From contig NC_015684.1 in assembly GCF_000218565.1 (NCBI RefSeq), positions 1,178,001 through 1,242,000 on the forward strand: 64,000 nucleotides of DNA, written 5' to 3'. Below, one piece after another: positions 8,994 to 17,052 of the stretch. The notes under the pieces were generated by a model. The model was not told the origin of the DNA, did no database searches, and was given only the letters and a program-made list of their open reading frames with translations. Source of the DNA: Afipia carboxidovorans OM5. Its GTDB lineage: Bacteria > Pseudomonadota > Alphaproteobacteria > Rhizobiales > Xanthobacteraceae. Position numbers and translations under genes: made by a program. Every line of letters begins with the position of its first letter. Position 1 is the first letter of the stretch.

Positions 8994-9019
8994 ACGGACG
9001 CCTCTCGGCGTCCGTTTTT
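8994..9019. terminator. Terminator between convergent lipoprotein and ccrM genes
   Basis: ACGGACGCC (8994-9002) and GGCGTCCGT (9007-9015) form a 9-bp stem with loop TCTC, flanked by A and T runs on both sides. It can serve both converging genes. Confidence 0.85.
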
Positions 9020-9042
9020 GTATTGGCGTATGAATCCGTCGT

Positions 9043-10173
9043 TCAGGCGGACTGTCTTTCGCGGCGGACTTCGGCGCGCAACTCGTCGATCAACCGCAGG
9101 CCCTTCTTGGTCTCGACATGCCAGAACGACCAGCCGTTGCAGGCTTCCGAGCCTTGCGCCAGCGCGCCCATGCGATGGATCGAGCCGACCTTATCACCCA
9201 GCATGATGGCGCCGTCGGCGCGCACCAGGGCGGCATGTTTTTTCTTGGAATCGACGAGTTTCGCGCCGGGCGAAATCATGCCGCGTTCGATCAGCTCGGC
9301 GAACGGAACGCGCGGGGCTTCGCGCGCGGTCATGAACGGCGCGAGCGTTGCCTGCGGCAGCGGCTCGACGGCGGCGATGCGCTTTTCGGCGGCTTCGGCA
9401 TAGGTCCGGTCACGCTCGAAGCCGATATAGCTGCGGCCGAGGCGCTTGGCGACGGCGCCGGTGGTGCCGGTGCCGTTGAATGGGTCGATCACGAGGTCGC
9501 CGGGCTTCGACGATGACAGCAGCACACGCGCGAGCAGGCCTTCCGGCTTCTGCGTCGGGTGGATTTTACGGCCGTCCTTGCCCTTGAGGCGCTCTTCGCC
9601 GGTGCAAAGCGGGATCAGCCAGTCCGAGCGGGCTTGCACGTCCTCGTTGGCCGCCTTCAGCGCGTCGTAATTGAAGGTGTATTTGGTCGCCTCGTCGCGC
9701 GCGGCCCAGATCATGGTCTCGTGCGCGTTGGTGAAACGGCGGCCGCGGAAGTTCGGCATCGGGTTCGACTTGCGCCAGACGATGTCATTCAGGATCCAGA
9801 AGCCGAGATCCTGCATGATCGCGCCGACGCGGAAGATGTTGTGATAGGAACCGATCACCCAGATCGTTGCTGTCGGCTTCATGATACGGCGGCAGGCCAA
9901 GAGCCAGGCGCGCGTGAAGTCGTCATATGCTGCGAACGAGGAGAACTTGTCCCAATCGTCGTTCACCGCATCGACATGCGACTCGTCCGGGCGCTTCAAT
10001 TCGCCCTTGAGCTGCAGGTTGTAAGGAGGATCCGCGAACACCAGATCAACGGAGTTCGCAGGCAGCTTCGTCATTTCAGCGACGCAATCGCCGATGACGA
10101 TGCGTGCGGATGGCGAGGTTTCAAAATTAGTGCGGGGCGCCTTTGCAGACGCCCCGCGACGCGACACAACCAT
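9043..10173 (-). CDS. ccrM: CcrM-type adenine DNA methyltransferase (GANTC)
   Basis: A 376-residue beta-class N6-adenine methyltransferase. The catalytic DPPY is at residues 48-51 and comes before the SAM-binding DPFNGTGTTG at 230-239, which is the beta-class order. The C-terminal 80-90 residues (from about 285, with the conserved GWSFWHVE near 344) form the extra CcrM domain. The enzyme methylates GANTC and couples gene expression to replication in alphaproteobacteria; no partner nuclease is nearby, so it is an orphan solitary enzyme. Two GANTC sites lie just upstream of the start codon, with a CtrA-like box further up. It is convergent with the lipoprotein gene and divergent from ypfJ. Confidence 0.97.
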   Translation of the reverse strand: MVVSRRGASAKAPRTNFETSPSARIVIGDCVAEMTKLPANSVDLVFADPPYNLQLKGELKRPDESHVDAVNDDWDKFSSFAAYDDFTRAWLLACRRIMKPTATIWVIGSYHNIFRVGAIMQDLGFWILNDIVWRKSNPMPNFRGRRFTNAHETMIWAARDEATKYTFNYDALKAANEDVQARSDWLIPLCTGEERLKGKDGRKIHPTQKPEGLLARVLLSSSKPGDLVIDPFNGTGTTGAVAKRLGRSYIGFERDRTYAEAAEKRIAAVEPLPQATLAPFMTAREAPRVPFAELIERGMISPGAKLVDSKKKHAALVRADGAIMLGDKVGSIHRMGALAQGSEACNGWSFWHVETKKGLRLIDELRAEVRRERQSA

Positions 10174-10190
10174 GACTCAAAACCTGACTC
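10174..10190 (-). promoter_or_regulatory. Paired GANTC sites in the ccrM leader
   Basis: GACTC occurs at 10174-10178 and again at 10186-10190, 12 bases apart and immediately upstream of the ccrM start codon. Both fit GANTC, the target of the enzyme encoded next to them. In Caulobacter, methylation of leader GANTC sites tunes ccrM transcription, so similar autoregulation is inferred. A third site, GAATC, is at 10306-10310. Confidence 0.55.
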
Positions 10191-10254
10191 AGGCGACGCA
10201 GTCGGCGACGCGGGACTAACAAATCCGACTTGTCATCACCATGAATGCCCAAGG

Positions 10255-10269
10255 TAAAAATCGACTTAA
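10255..10269 (-). promoter_or_regulatory. CtrA-like box upstream of ccrM
   Basis: On the minus strand the sequence reads TTAA-N7-TTTA, one base off the CtrA consensus TTAA-N7-TTAA. It is about 80 bases upstream of the ccrM start codon, a sensible position for a CtrA-activated promoter. One near-match in an A/T-rich stretch can arise by chance. Confidence 0.4.
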
Positions 10270-10546
10270 TCGTTTTCCATTTTCGAAATTGCTTTTTGCA
10301 TTTTCGAATCCGTATTTTGCATTTTCAAAAATGCATCGTGTTGCGTTGCTGTTCGATGTGTTTCGCGTGAGGTACGCGCCGTGTGAAAATGGTGTCGCCC
10401 AATGCACCATCGGGCCGCGCAGTGCGACTAGGCAAAAATTGCCGGGGGCGCTAAAATTCTCATCCGGGGACGGATTTTGTCGCATCATGGCGCAAACGAT
10501 TCCCGCCGTAGGCCGTTGGGCGTAAGGACGCCTTGAGGAGAGACCG

Positions 10547-11485
10547 ATGCGTTATGACGATTTCCGCCGCAGCGACAATGTCGAGGACCGGCGCGAGGAT
10601 GGCGGCGGATTCGGCGGCGGCGGTGGAGGGTTTGGCTTTCCCATGGGCGGTGGGGGCCGGCTCGGCATCGGCACCGTTATCGTTCTCGGCCTGATCGGCT
10701 GGGCGGTCGGCATCGACCCCAGGGTGTTGATCGGCGGCGCGGAGATTCTCACCGGCGGCGGGCAGGCGCCGAGCTACCAGACCGACCGGCCGTCATCGCA
10801 GGCCAAGCGTGGTGCCCCGACCGACGAGGTCGGCAGTATGATCGCCGGCGTCCTCGGCGAGATCGACGATCGCTGGAGCGAAATCTTCTCGGCCAATGGC
10901 CGAACCTATCGCGGCCCGCGCGTCGTCCTGTTCCGTCAGGCGACCAATGGCGGCCAGTGCGGCATGGCGCAATCGGCGATGGGTCCGTTCTACTGCCCGC
11001 CGGACCAGCGCATCTATCTCGATACCAGCTTCTTCCGCGAGATCGAGACGCGCTTCAACGGCTGCCAGGGCAGCGCCTGCAAATTTACCGCGGCCTATAT
11101 CATCGCGCATGAAGCGGGCCACCACGTGCAGAACCTGCTCGGCATTCTCGAAAAGGCGAACGCCCAGCAGCGCCAGGCGCGCAGCAAGGCCGAGGCGAAC
11201 GCCATTCAGGTGCGGATCGAACTACAGGCCGATTGCCTCTCGGGCGTCTGGGTCAATCGCGAGGAGAAAAAGCGGCCGGGTTTCATCGAGCCGGGTGACA
11301 TCGACGGCGCGCTGCGCACCGCGGCGGCGATCGGTGACGACACGCTGCAGCGAAAGATGCAGGGCCGCGTGGTGCCGGACTCCTTCACCCACGGCTCGGC
11401 CGAGCAGCGCAAGCGCTGGTTCATGACCGGCTATCAGCAGGGCAACATCTCGGCGTGCAACACCTTTGGCGCGGGGAATTTGTGA
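10547..11485 (+). CDS. ypfJ: YpfJ family neutral zinc metallopeptidase, membrane-anchored
   Basis: A 312-residue zinc metallopeptidase (PF04228). A charged, very Gly-rich N-terminus (residues 18-40) precedes one transmembrane segment (about 41-66), so the catalytic part probably faces the periplasm. The zinc motif HEAGHH is at 188-193 in YIIAHEAGHHVQNLLG, followed by ELQADCLSGVW with the third ligand region. Cysteines CGMAQSAMGPFYC and CQGSAC may form disulfides. Length and architecture match the family. Substrates are unknown. A strong GAGGAG ribosome-binding site precedes the ATG. Confidence 0.93.
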   Translation: MRYDDFRRSDNVEDRREDGGGFGGGGGGFGFPMGGGGRLGIGTVIVLGLIGWAVGIDPRVLIGGAEILTGGGQAPSYQTDRPSSQAKRGAPTDEVGSMIAGVLGEIDDRWSEIFSANGRTYRGPRVVLFRQATNGGQCGMAQSAMGPFYCPPDQRIYLDTSFFREIETRFNGCQGSACKFTAAYIIAHEAGHHVQNLLGILEKANAQQRQARSKAEANAIQVRIELQADCLSGVWVNREEKKRPGFIEPGDIDGALRTAAAIGDDTLQRKMQGRVVPDSFTHGSAEQRKRWFMTGYQQGNISACNTFGAGNL

Positions 11486-11486
11486 C

Positions 11487-11583
11487 GTCATTCCGGAGCG
11501 CGAGCGCTTGCGAGCGCATCCGGAATCTCACGCCTCATATCAGGATTCCGGATCAGTCCGCTTCGCGGCCTGTCCGGAATGAC
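11487..11583. repeat. Double-hairpin intergenic repeat (ATTCCGGA type)
   Basis: The unit begins GTCATTCCGG and ends CCGGAATGAC. Inside, two hairpins are built from ATTCCGGA/TCCGGAAT arms, one around a GAGCGCTTGCGAGC-like loop and one around GTCCGCTTCGCGGCC. The outer ends also pair, so a cruciform is possible. It fills nearly all of the gap between ypfJ and moaB. Confidence 0.75.
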
Positions 11584-11595
11584 GGATAAAAGATC

Positions 11596-12153
11596 ATGAC
11601 CTCTCTCGATGAATCAAAGCCTTTCATTCCTCTCAACATCGCGGTGCTGACCGTCTCGGATTCGCGCTCGTTTGCCGACGACAAGTCCGGTTCGATCCTG
11701 GCCGATCGGATCACCGCGGCAGGCCACAAGATGGCTGCGCGTGAGATCGTGACCGACGATATCGAGAAAGTTCAGGCACAGTTGAAACGCTGGATTGCCG
11801 ATGATGGCATCGACATCGTGGTGACAACGGGCGGCACCGGCTTCACCGGACGCGATATCACGCCCGATGCGGTCGAGCCTTTATTCGACAAGCGTATGGA
11901 CGGTTTTTCCATCGCCTTCCATATGCTGAGCCACGCCAAGATCGGCACATCGACGATTCAAAGTCGCGTGACGGCGGGTCTTGCGGGCACCACGTTTATC
12001 TTCTCGCTGCCGGGCTCGCCCGGTGCCTGTCGTGATGGCTGGGATGGCATTCTCGCCCATCAACTCGATTACCGCACGAATCCGTGTAACTTCGTCGAGA
12101 TCATGCCGCGGCTCGATGAGCACCTGAAGCGCGGCAAGGCACAGGCGAAGTAA
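11596..12153 (+). CDS. moaB: Molybdenum cofactor biosynthesis protein MoaB
   Basis: A 185-residue MoCF-binding domain protein (MoaB/Mog family). The family motif TTGGTGFTGRDITPDAV is at about residues 76-92, and SLPGSPGACRDGWDGIL near 136-152 corresponds to the conserved molybdopterin-binding loop. The N-terminus has AVLTVSDSRS. Homologues adenylylate molybdopterin before metal insertion or bind it. No other moa or moe gene is in the window, so it appears to be a stand-alone gene. A terminator follows at 12162-12190. Confidence 0.93.
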   Translation: MTSLDESKPFIPLNIAVLTVSDSRSFADDKSGSILADRITAAGHKMAAREIVTDDIEKVQAQLKRWIADDGIDIVVTTGGTGFTGRDITPDAVEPLFDKRMDGFSIAFHMLSHAKIGTSTIQSRVTAGLAGTTFIFSLPGSPGACRDGWDGILAHQLDYRTNPCNFVEIMPRLDEHLKRGKAQAK

Positions 12154-12161
12154 TGCGGCCA

Positions 12162-12190
12162 AAAGCCCTCTCCCGGTAGGAGAGGGCTTT
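12162..12190. terminator. Terminator between moaB and the convergent DUF3551 gene
   Basis: AAAGCCCTCTCC (12162-12173) pairs perfectly with GGAGAGGGCTTT (12179-12190) around the loop CGGTA. A and T ends make it usable in both directions. Confidence 0.8.
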
Positions 12191-12212
12191 CAATCAGTAA
12201 AAAATCTCAGAC

Positions 12213-12533
12213 TTACCAGCGATAGCGCGGCCCGTAATAGCCGCGATCGTAGATCGGGCCGTCATAACGGTTGTAGGCCGAACCGAACTCGACGGATGGC
12301 GCGACGAGATAAGCATCTTCGTCACCGAACGGATTGCGCACGCAGGAGCCGCCAACGCCCCGCGATGAAGCCCGGCAGGCGCGGAAGCTGTAATACTCGC
12401 AGGACCGATAGGTGTTCGGGCTGTCCTGGTCGGTGAGGCAAACCGTACCAGCCTTGGCGGGCACTGTGCCGACCGTGGTAATGCCCGCGGCGGCGAGGCC
12501 CAGTGCCGCTGCTGCCAAAAGATATGTCCGCAT
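12213..12533 (-). CDS. DUF3551 small secreted protein
   Basis: A 106-residue exported protein with GGAGG six bases before the ATG at 12533. A signal peptide (MRTYLLAAAALGLAAAG, cleavage near PAKAG at about residue 28) precedes a short cysteine-containing core (CLTDQDSPNTYRSCEYYSFRACRAS) typical of DUF3551, a family largely confined to Bradyrhizobiaceae-type genomes. The tail is Tyr/Arg-rich (YGPRYRW). Function unknown. Confidence 0.85.
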   Translation of the reverse strand: MRTYLLAAAALGLAAAGITTVGTVPAKAGTVCLTDQDSPNTYRSCEYYSFRACRASSRGVGGSCVRNPFGDEDAYLVAPSVEFGSAYNRYDGPIYDRGYYGPRYRW

Positions 12534-12647
12534 TGAATCCTCCTCCTGAAAGCCACCCGGGCGACAACGCGGGTGCTTTGCGAAAGCTCCATGAGGAAAG
12601 GCTAAAAATGTTCTTGTTTTGTTCTTAAGAGTAATTATGCTTTTTGC

Positions 12648-13823
12648 ATGAGCAGAGCCACGAGCAGAGTCTTGAGCAAAGCCTTGCAGCCCGCATCTTC
12701 ACCGCTGCCTCCCGTTCCGGCGGGCGGCATTTCCGACTTCGCCGAAATCGGCGTTGCGATCGACGCCGAGCGTCGCCGCGGCCGCGGCGCGCAGACCAAT
12801 GCGAGCGGACGTTATGAGCGTGAGGCGCGCGCTGCGTTCGATGACGGCTGGCAGAGCCTCGACGATCTGCCGCCGTTCAAAACCACCATCGCGCTCGATA
12901 CTGCACGCAAGGTGATCTCCCGCAATGATTCGCCCGACATCGGATTCGATCGCTCGATCAATCCGTATCGCGGCTGTGAGCATGGCTGCGTGTACTGTTT
13001 CGCGCGGCCGACCCATGCCTATCTCGGGCTGTCACCCGGTCTCGACTTTGAGAGCAAGCTGTTCGTGAAACCGGATGCACCGATGCTTCTCGAGAAGGAG
13101 TTGACGGCACCGGGTTATGAGCCGCGCACGATCGCGATCGGCACCAACACCGATCCCTATCAGCCGATCGAGCGCGAGCACCGCATCATGCGCGGTATTC
13201 TCGAGGTGCTGGAGAAGGCTGGCCATCCGGTCGGCATCGTCACCAAGTCGGCGCTGGTCACGCGCGACATCGATATTCTTGCGCGCATGGCGGAGAAAAG
13301 TCTTGCCAAGGTCGCAATCTCGGTGACGTCGCTCGATCCGAAACTCGCGCGCGCGATGGAGCCGCGGGCCTCGACACCACCGAAGCGGCTGGAGGCATTG
13401 CGGCAACTCTCCGCCGCGGGCATTCCGACGGTGGTGATGACCGCGCCGATCATTCCAGCGCTTAACGATTCGGAGATCGAGCGCATTCTCGATGCCGCCG
13501 CCCATGCCGGCGTGCGCGAGGCGAACTACACCGTGTTGCGGCTGCCGCTCGAGGTGCGTGACCTGTTTAGGGAATGGCTGATGGCGCATTACCCGGATCG
13601 CTACCGCCATGTGTTTTCGCTGATCCGCGACATGCGCGGCGGCAAGGATTACGACTCGCAGTGGGGCTCGCGGATGAAAGGCACGGGTCCGATAGCGTGG
13701 ATGATCGGCCGCCGCTTCGAGATTGCCTGCGAGCGGCTCGGACTGAACCGCAAGCGGGTGAAGCTCTCGACTGCGCATTTCGTGCAACCGGCAAAGAGTG
13801 GCGAGCAACTCGATTTATTCTAG
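12648..13823 (+). CDS. PA0069-type radical SAM protein (SplB-like)
   Basis: A 391-residue radical SAM enzyme. The cluster-binding cysteines C110, C114 and C117 are in RGCEHGCVYCFARPTHAY, the C-x3-C-x2-C variant in which Tyr precedes the third Cys, as in the spore-photoproduct-lyase-like COG1533 family. IGTNTDPYQPIER (about residues 164-176) and VAISVTSLD (about 223-231) are further family blocks. The reaction is unknown. The first 70 residues, with a Gly/Arg-rich stretch, are typical of the PA0069 group. The next gene is 53 bases downstream. Confidence 0.9.
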   Translation: MSRATSRVLSKALQPASSPLPPVPAGGISDFAEIGVAIDAERRRGRGAQTNASGRYEREARAAFDDGWQSLDDLPPFKTTIALDTARKVISRNDSPDIGFDRSINPYRGCEHGCVYCFARPTHAYLGLSPGLDFESKLFVKPDAPMLLEKELTAPGYEPRTIAIGTNTDPYQPIEREHRIMRGILEVLEKAGHPVGIVTKSALVTRDIDILARMAEKSLAKVAISVTSLDPKLARAMEPRASTPPKRLEALRQLSAAGIPTVVMTAPIIPALNDSEIERILDAAAHAGVREANYTVLRLPLEVRDLFREWLMAHYPDRYRHVFSLIRDMRGGKDYDSQWGSRMKGTGPIAWMIGRRFEIACERLGLNRKRVKLSTAHFVQPAKSGEQLDLF

Positions 13824-13876
13824 CGTGCGGCAATGATTTCGGATCATCTTCGCCATGAAATGCGAAACAGGGTCCG

Positions 13877-14413
13877 ATGGGAACGGTGCTGATCACGCCA
13901 AGGCTGTTGTTGCGGACTGTCTGTGAGACGGACATTCCATCGCTTCATCAGCGGATTTTCGGCGTGCCCGAGGTGATGCGCTATGTTTTCGCGGGCGGCG
14001 AGTTGTCGGCCGGCGAATCTGAAACCTTCATCAAGACAAATTTCAATTTCGGGAATGCGACGACCGGCCTCTCCGTGCTGATGGAGAGAGGTTCGGAAGA
14101 GATCATTGGTGCTGCCGGGCTGCTTCCCTGCGATGTACTGGGAGCGGACGACCTGGAGCTGGGCTTCATTCTCGCCAAACAGGCATGGGGACAGGGCTTT
14201 GCGCGCGAGATCGGTGAAGGGCAACTCGCTTTCGGGTTTCGCGAAATGGCGCGAAGCCGCCTGCTGGCGCTGGTCCATCCCGACAATGCTGCCTCGCGTC
14301 GGGTCATCGAGAAGATCGGCATGACGCATGTGAAGGACCTGACGGTGAGCAATCGCGGCGCGCGGCAGGTTTATATGGTGGACGCCTCCGCATGGGCTGG
14401 CCGGGTTGGATAA
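13877..14413 (+). CDS. GNAT family N-acetyltransferase
   Basis: A 178-residue RimJ/RimL-type acetyltransferase. The N-terminus TPRLLLRTVCETDIPSLHQ and the acetyl-CoA region (about residues 94-140, with WGQGFAREIGEGQLAFGF, then HPDNAASRRVIEKIGM) are standard for the GNAT_3 fold. These motifs fix the fold but not the substrate; many relatives act on antibiotics, polyamines or protein N-termini. It sits between the radical SAM gene and rnhB on the same strand. Confidence 0.88.
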   Translation: MGTVLITPRLLLRTVCETDIPSLHQRIFGVPEVMRYVFAGGELSAGESETFIKTNFNFGNATTGLSVLMERGSEEIIGAAGLLPCDVLGADDLELGFILAKQAWGQGFAREIGEGQLAFGFREMARSRLLALVHPDNAASRRVIEKIGMTHVKDLTVSNRGARQVYMVDASAWAGRVG

Positions 14414-14471
14414 CGGGTAAGATTTCGAGTTCCGGCTTGCGAGGCGACGCGTCTGATCGCACTGTCCGGCC

Positions 14472-15251
14472 ATGAGTCGGACCGGATCTCCTGCGAACGC
14501 CAAAGTCGCCGCCAAGGCTGTGGACAAGCCTGCGAAGGTCACGGTTGTGACGCGGCCGAGCTTCCGCCGCGAGCGCGCGCTGATGAAGCAGGGCATCTGG
14601 CCGGTTGCGGGCTGCGACGAAGTCGGGCGCGGGCCGCTCGCGGGGCCGGTGGTGGCCGCCGCGGTCATTCTCGATCCCGATCGTATTCCAAAGGGCATCA
14701 ATGATTCGAAGCGGCTCACGGCGGAGGCGCGTGAGGCGTTGTTCGAGGAAATTTGTGCGACTGCGTTCGTCTCGGTTGCAGCGGCGCCGCCGTGGCGGAT
14801 CGATCGCGACAATATTCTGCGTGCTTCGCTCTGGGCGTTGACGCGTGCAGTCAAAGGGCTGCCGCAGCCGCCACGCCACGTGTTCGTCGACGGCCGCGAC
14901 AAGATCGCAGTGTCGTGCGAGTGCGAAGCGGTGATCGGCGGCGATGGTTTGCTGTTCTCGATCGGCGCGGCCTCGATCGTCGCCAAGGTGACGCGCGACC
15001 GCCTGATGTGCGCCCTTGCACGGCAATATCCGCAATACGGTTTTGAGTCCCACATGGGCTATGCCGTGCCCCAGCACCTCGCGGCGCTGGAGCGTCATGG
15101 CCCGACACCGCATCATCGTCGGCATTTCGCGCCGGTGGCGGCGGCGTGGGCCCGCCTTGAAGGCGTCGTGTCCGGCGCCCCGGAATTGCCGGGCCTTGAT
15201 CTGCCGGACAGCGTGGTCGTCGTTGAGGAAGCTGCCGTTCAGGTTGCCTGA
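14472..15251 (+). CDS. rnhB: Ribonuclease HII
   Basis: The 259-residue enzyme cleaves the RNA strand of RNA-DNA hybrids, including single ribonucleotides in DNA. The signature GCDEVGRGPLAGPVVAAAV starts at about residue 47, with catalytic D49 and E50. The third acidic residue is in VFVDGRDK, and SKVTRDRLM-like IVAKVTRDRLM (about 168-178) supplies the fourth. SHMGYAVPQHLAAL is the family's C-terminal block. A basic Ala/Lys-rich N-terminal extension of about 40 residues precedes the core, as in many alphaproteobacterial versions. Confidence 0.96.
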   Translation: MSRTGSPANAKVAAKAVDKPAKVTVVTRPSFRRERALMKQGIWPVAGCDEVGRGPLAGPVVAAAVILDPDRIPKGINDSKRLTAEAREALFEEICATAFVSVAAAPPWRIDRDNILRASLWALTRAVKGLPQPPRHVFVDGRDKIAVSCECEAVIGGDGLLFSIGAASIVAKVTRDRLMCALARQYPQYGFESHMGYAVPQHLAALERHGPTPHHRRHFAPVAAAWARLEGVVSGAPELPGLDLPDSVVVVEEAAVQVA

Positions 15252-15318
15252 TCGGACGCGGACCTCTATCAAACGCGATAGCGCTCTTTCCGCCCTCCCG
15301 CCCCGGTCCGCCCGCGCG

Positions 15319-16827
15319 ATGCGTTTCACCTCCCTGATCGTCGAGCTTATCCGCGCCAAGCCGCGATGGATTTTCTGGGGCAGCGTTCTTGCGCTGGCGC
15401 TGGTGTGGCTGATCCTGCCGACGCTGCTTTATCTCAGTCCGCCCGGCCGCGTGCCGGATGTGCTGGCCTTCGGCCGCGAATATCAGCTCGGAAGCGAACT
15501 CGGGCCGCCACTCGCATTCTGGCTTGCCGATGTCGCGTTCCGCCTTGTCGGCGGCTACGCGTTCGGCGTCTATATTCTCGCGCAGATCTGTTTCGTGGTG
15601 ACGATGGCCGCGGTGTTCGCGCTTGCGCGCGCAATGGTCGGTCCGCAGCAGGGTGCGGTCGCCACGCTTCTGACGATCGCCATCGCGGCGTTCAGTTATC
15701 CGGGGCTGGAGTTCGGCCCCGATATATTGGCGCGGCCCTTATGGGCGCTCGTGCTTCTTCATGCATGGTATGTCATTGGCGAGGGACGACGCGGCGCATG
15801 GTTCGCGCTCTCGATCGAACTCGGGCTGTTGTTTCTCACCACCGCGATAGCGCCGGTTCTGTTCTGTCTGCTCGTCATCTTTGCGCTCGCCACGTCCCGC
15901 GGCCGCAAGGCGCTCAGGTCGATCGACCCGGTGCTCGGTCTTCTCGTGATTGCCGTTATCGCGCTGCCTTATGCGATCTGGCTGGTGCGCAACGGCGTCA
16001 TCTGGCGGCGCCTCTCGCTTGGTTCGCTTGAGGCTTATGCGTGGCGCGCGGCTCTGTTGTACGGCGCGCTGGTGCTGTCGGCGCTCGGCGTCATTGCGCT
16101 TGTCGTGGCGAACGCGCCCTGGTTCGAGCGCAAGGGCGAGGAAGCGCCTGCGATCTTCCGCCCGCATCTCGATCCGCTCGCGCGGCACTTCGTGCTGTTC
16201 TTCGGCGTGCTGCCGCTTGTGCTGTTTCCGCCGGTCTCTGCTGCGTTCGGGTTTGATCATGTCATCGGCGGCAATGGTGTCGTGCTGCTTCTCGCCGGTG
16301 TTCTCGTGGTCGTGATGGGCGGCGATCTCATCTATCTGCGCCGTCAGCAGGTGCTGCGCGCGATCTGGCTTCTGGCGCTTGCGACGCCGGTCATCATCGT
16401 ACTCGTGATAGTGGGTGTGCAGCCCTGGATAGACGGCAAGGAGGTGCAGACCTCGCTGCCTGCGCGCCAGATGGGCACGTTCTTTTCCGACCATTATCGC
16501 CTGCGCACCAATCGTCCGCTGCCGGCGGTTGCAGGCGATCCGCAGATTGCGTCGCTCATTAGCCTCGGCGCGCCGTCGCGGCCGCAAGTGCTGTTCGGTA
16601 CACGCTACAGCCGGACGCCATGGATCGACACCGCAACGATCAACAATGGAGGCGGGGTCGTGGTGTGGCGCGCGCACGATACGGTCGGTGCGCCGCCGCC
16701 GGAACTCGCAAAGCAGTTTCCCGGCCTCGTTGCCGAAGTGCCGCGCACGTTCGATCGGCTGATCGAAGGGCAGCAGGAAACGCTGCGGATCGGCTGGGGC
16801 GTGGTGCGTCCGCGCGATACCAAGTAG
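15319..16827 (+). CDS. Multi-span membrane protein, GT39/ArnT-like glycosyltransferase
   Basis: A 502-residue integral membrane protein with about ten hydrophobic segments spread through the first 380 residues and a soluble C-terminal part. The early block YQLGSELGPPLAFWLADVAFRL resembles the first periplasmic loop of PMT/ArnT-type (GT39) enzymes, which move sugars from polyprenyl-phosphate to lipids or proteins. That loop supports the family call, but the acceptor is unknown. The ATG at 15319 begins MRFTSLIVELIRAKPRW. A longer open frame to 15016 only overlaps rnhB in another frame. Confidence 0.7.
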   Translation: MRFTSLIVELIRAKPRWIFWGSVLALALVWLILPTLLYLSPPGRVPDVLAFGREYQLGSELGPPLAFWLADVAFRLVGGYAFGVYILAQICFVVTMAAVFALARAMVGPQQGAVATLLTIAIAAFSYPGLEFGPDILARPLWALVLLHAWYVIGEGRRGAWFALSIELGLLFLTTAIAPVLFCLLVIFALATSRGRKALRSIDPVLGLLVIAVIALPYAIWLVRNGVIWRRLSLGSLEAYAWRAALLYGALVLSALGVIALVVANAPWFERKGEEAPAIFRPHLDPLARHFVLFFGVLPLVLFPPVSAAFGFDHVIGGNGVVLLLAGVLVVVMGGDLIYLRRQQVLRAIWLLALATPVIIVLVIVGVQPWIDGKEVQTSLPARQMGTFFSDHYRLRTNRPLPAVAGDPQIASLISLGAPSRPQVLFGTRYSRTPWIDTATINNGGGVVVWRAHDTVGAPPPELAKQFPGLVAEVPRTFDRLIEGQQETLRIGWGVVRPRDTK

Positions 16828-16922
16828 GCATCAGAAGAAAAGCAGACAAAGCGCGCGCGAGTTGAAGAGCTCTTGCGTCACTCGCGTGACTGCGGGCTAG
16901 AATTTTTTTATTTGTCGTGATC

Positions 16923-17044
16923 GCGTGCGGCTTGCATTGAAGCCGCCGTTACGCGTAAAGCGAAGCAACCCGGAAGGGGTAGGGGCCAGCCGGGTTGCTT
17001 CACCGCACGCACCTTCAGAGGCGGATAGCCGCCGCCGCTGAAGG
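16923..17044. other. Nested palindromes downstream of the ggt-like gene
   Basis: GAAGCAACCCGG (16962-16973) pairs with CCGGGTTGCTTC (16990-17001). Outside these, GCGTGCGG (16923-16930) pairs with CCGCACGC (17003-17010). A further hairpin, CCTTCAG/CTGAAGG, is at 17012-17018 and 17038-17044. This is probably the transcription end region of the minus-strand gene, although no T-run follows the strongest stem. Confidence 0.5.
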
Positions 17045-17052
17045 CGAGGACA

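Larger units (their letters stand above)
10174..10546. other. 373-base intergenic region between divergent ccrM and ypfJ
   Basis: No convincing gene. Open frames on both strands here translate to low-complexity Phe-rich sequence and span the regulatory sites. The stretch 10270-10340 is unusually A/T-rich for this window. It holds two copies of TTTTGCATTTTC (about 10294-10305 and 10315-10326), a TTTTCCATTTTCGAAAT relative, and TTTTCAAAAATGCAT. Promoters for both genes must be here. The ypfJ ribosome-binding site GAGGAGAGA is at its right edge. Confidence 0.5.

Noticed and set aside
9043..10173. Restriction-modification system using the methyltransferase and DUF559
   Set aside because: The methyltransferase is an orphan CcrM. 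The DUF559 gene is 24 kb away and tied to repeats rather than to a methylase.
10216..10525. Two overlapping frames of about 90 codons on opposite strands
   Set aside because: Low-complexity translation over an A/T-rich repeat and promoter region, with no ribosome-binding site.
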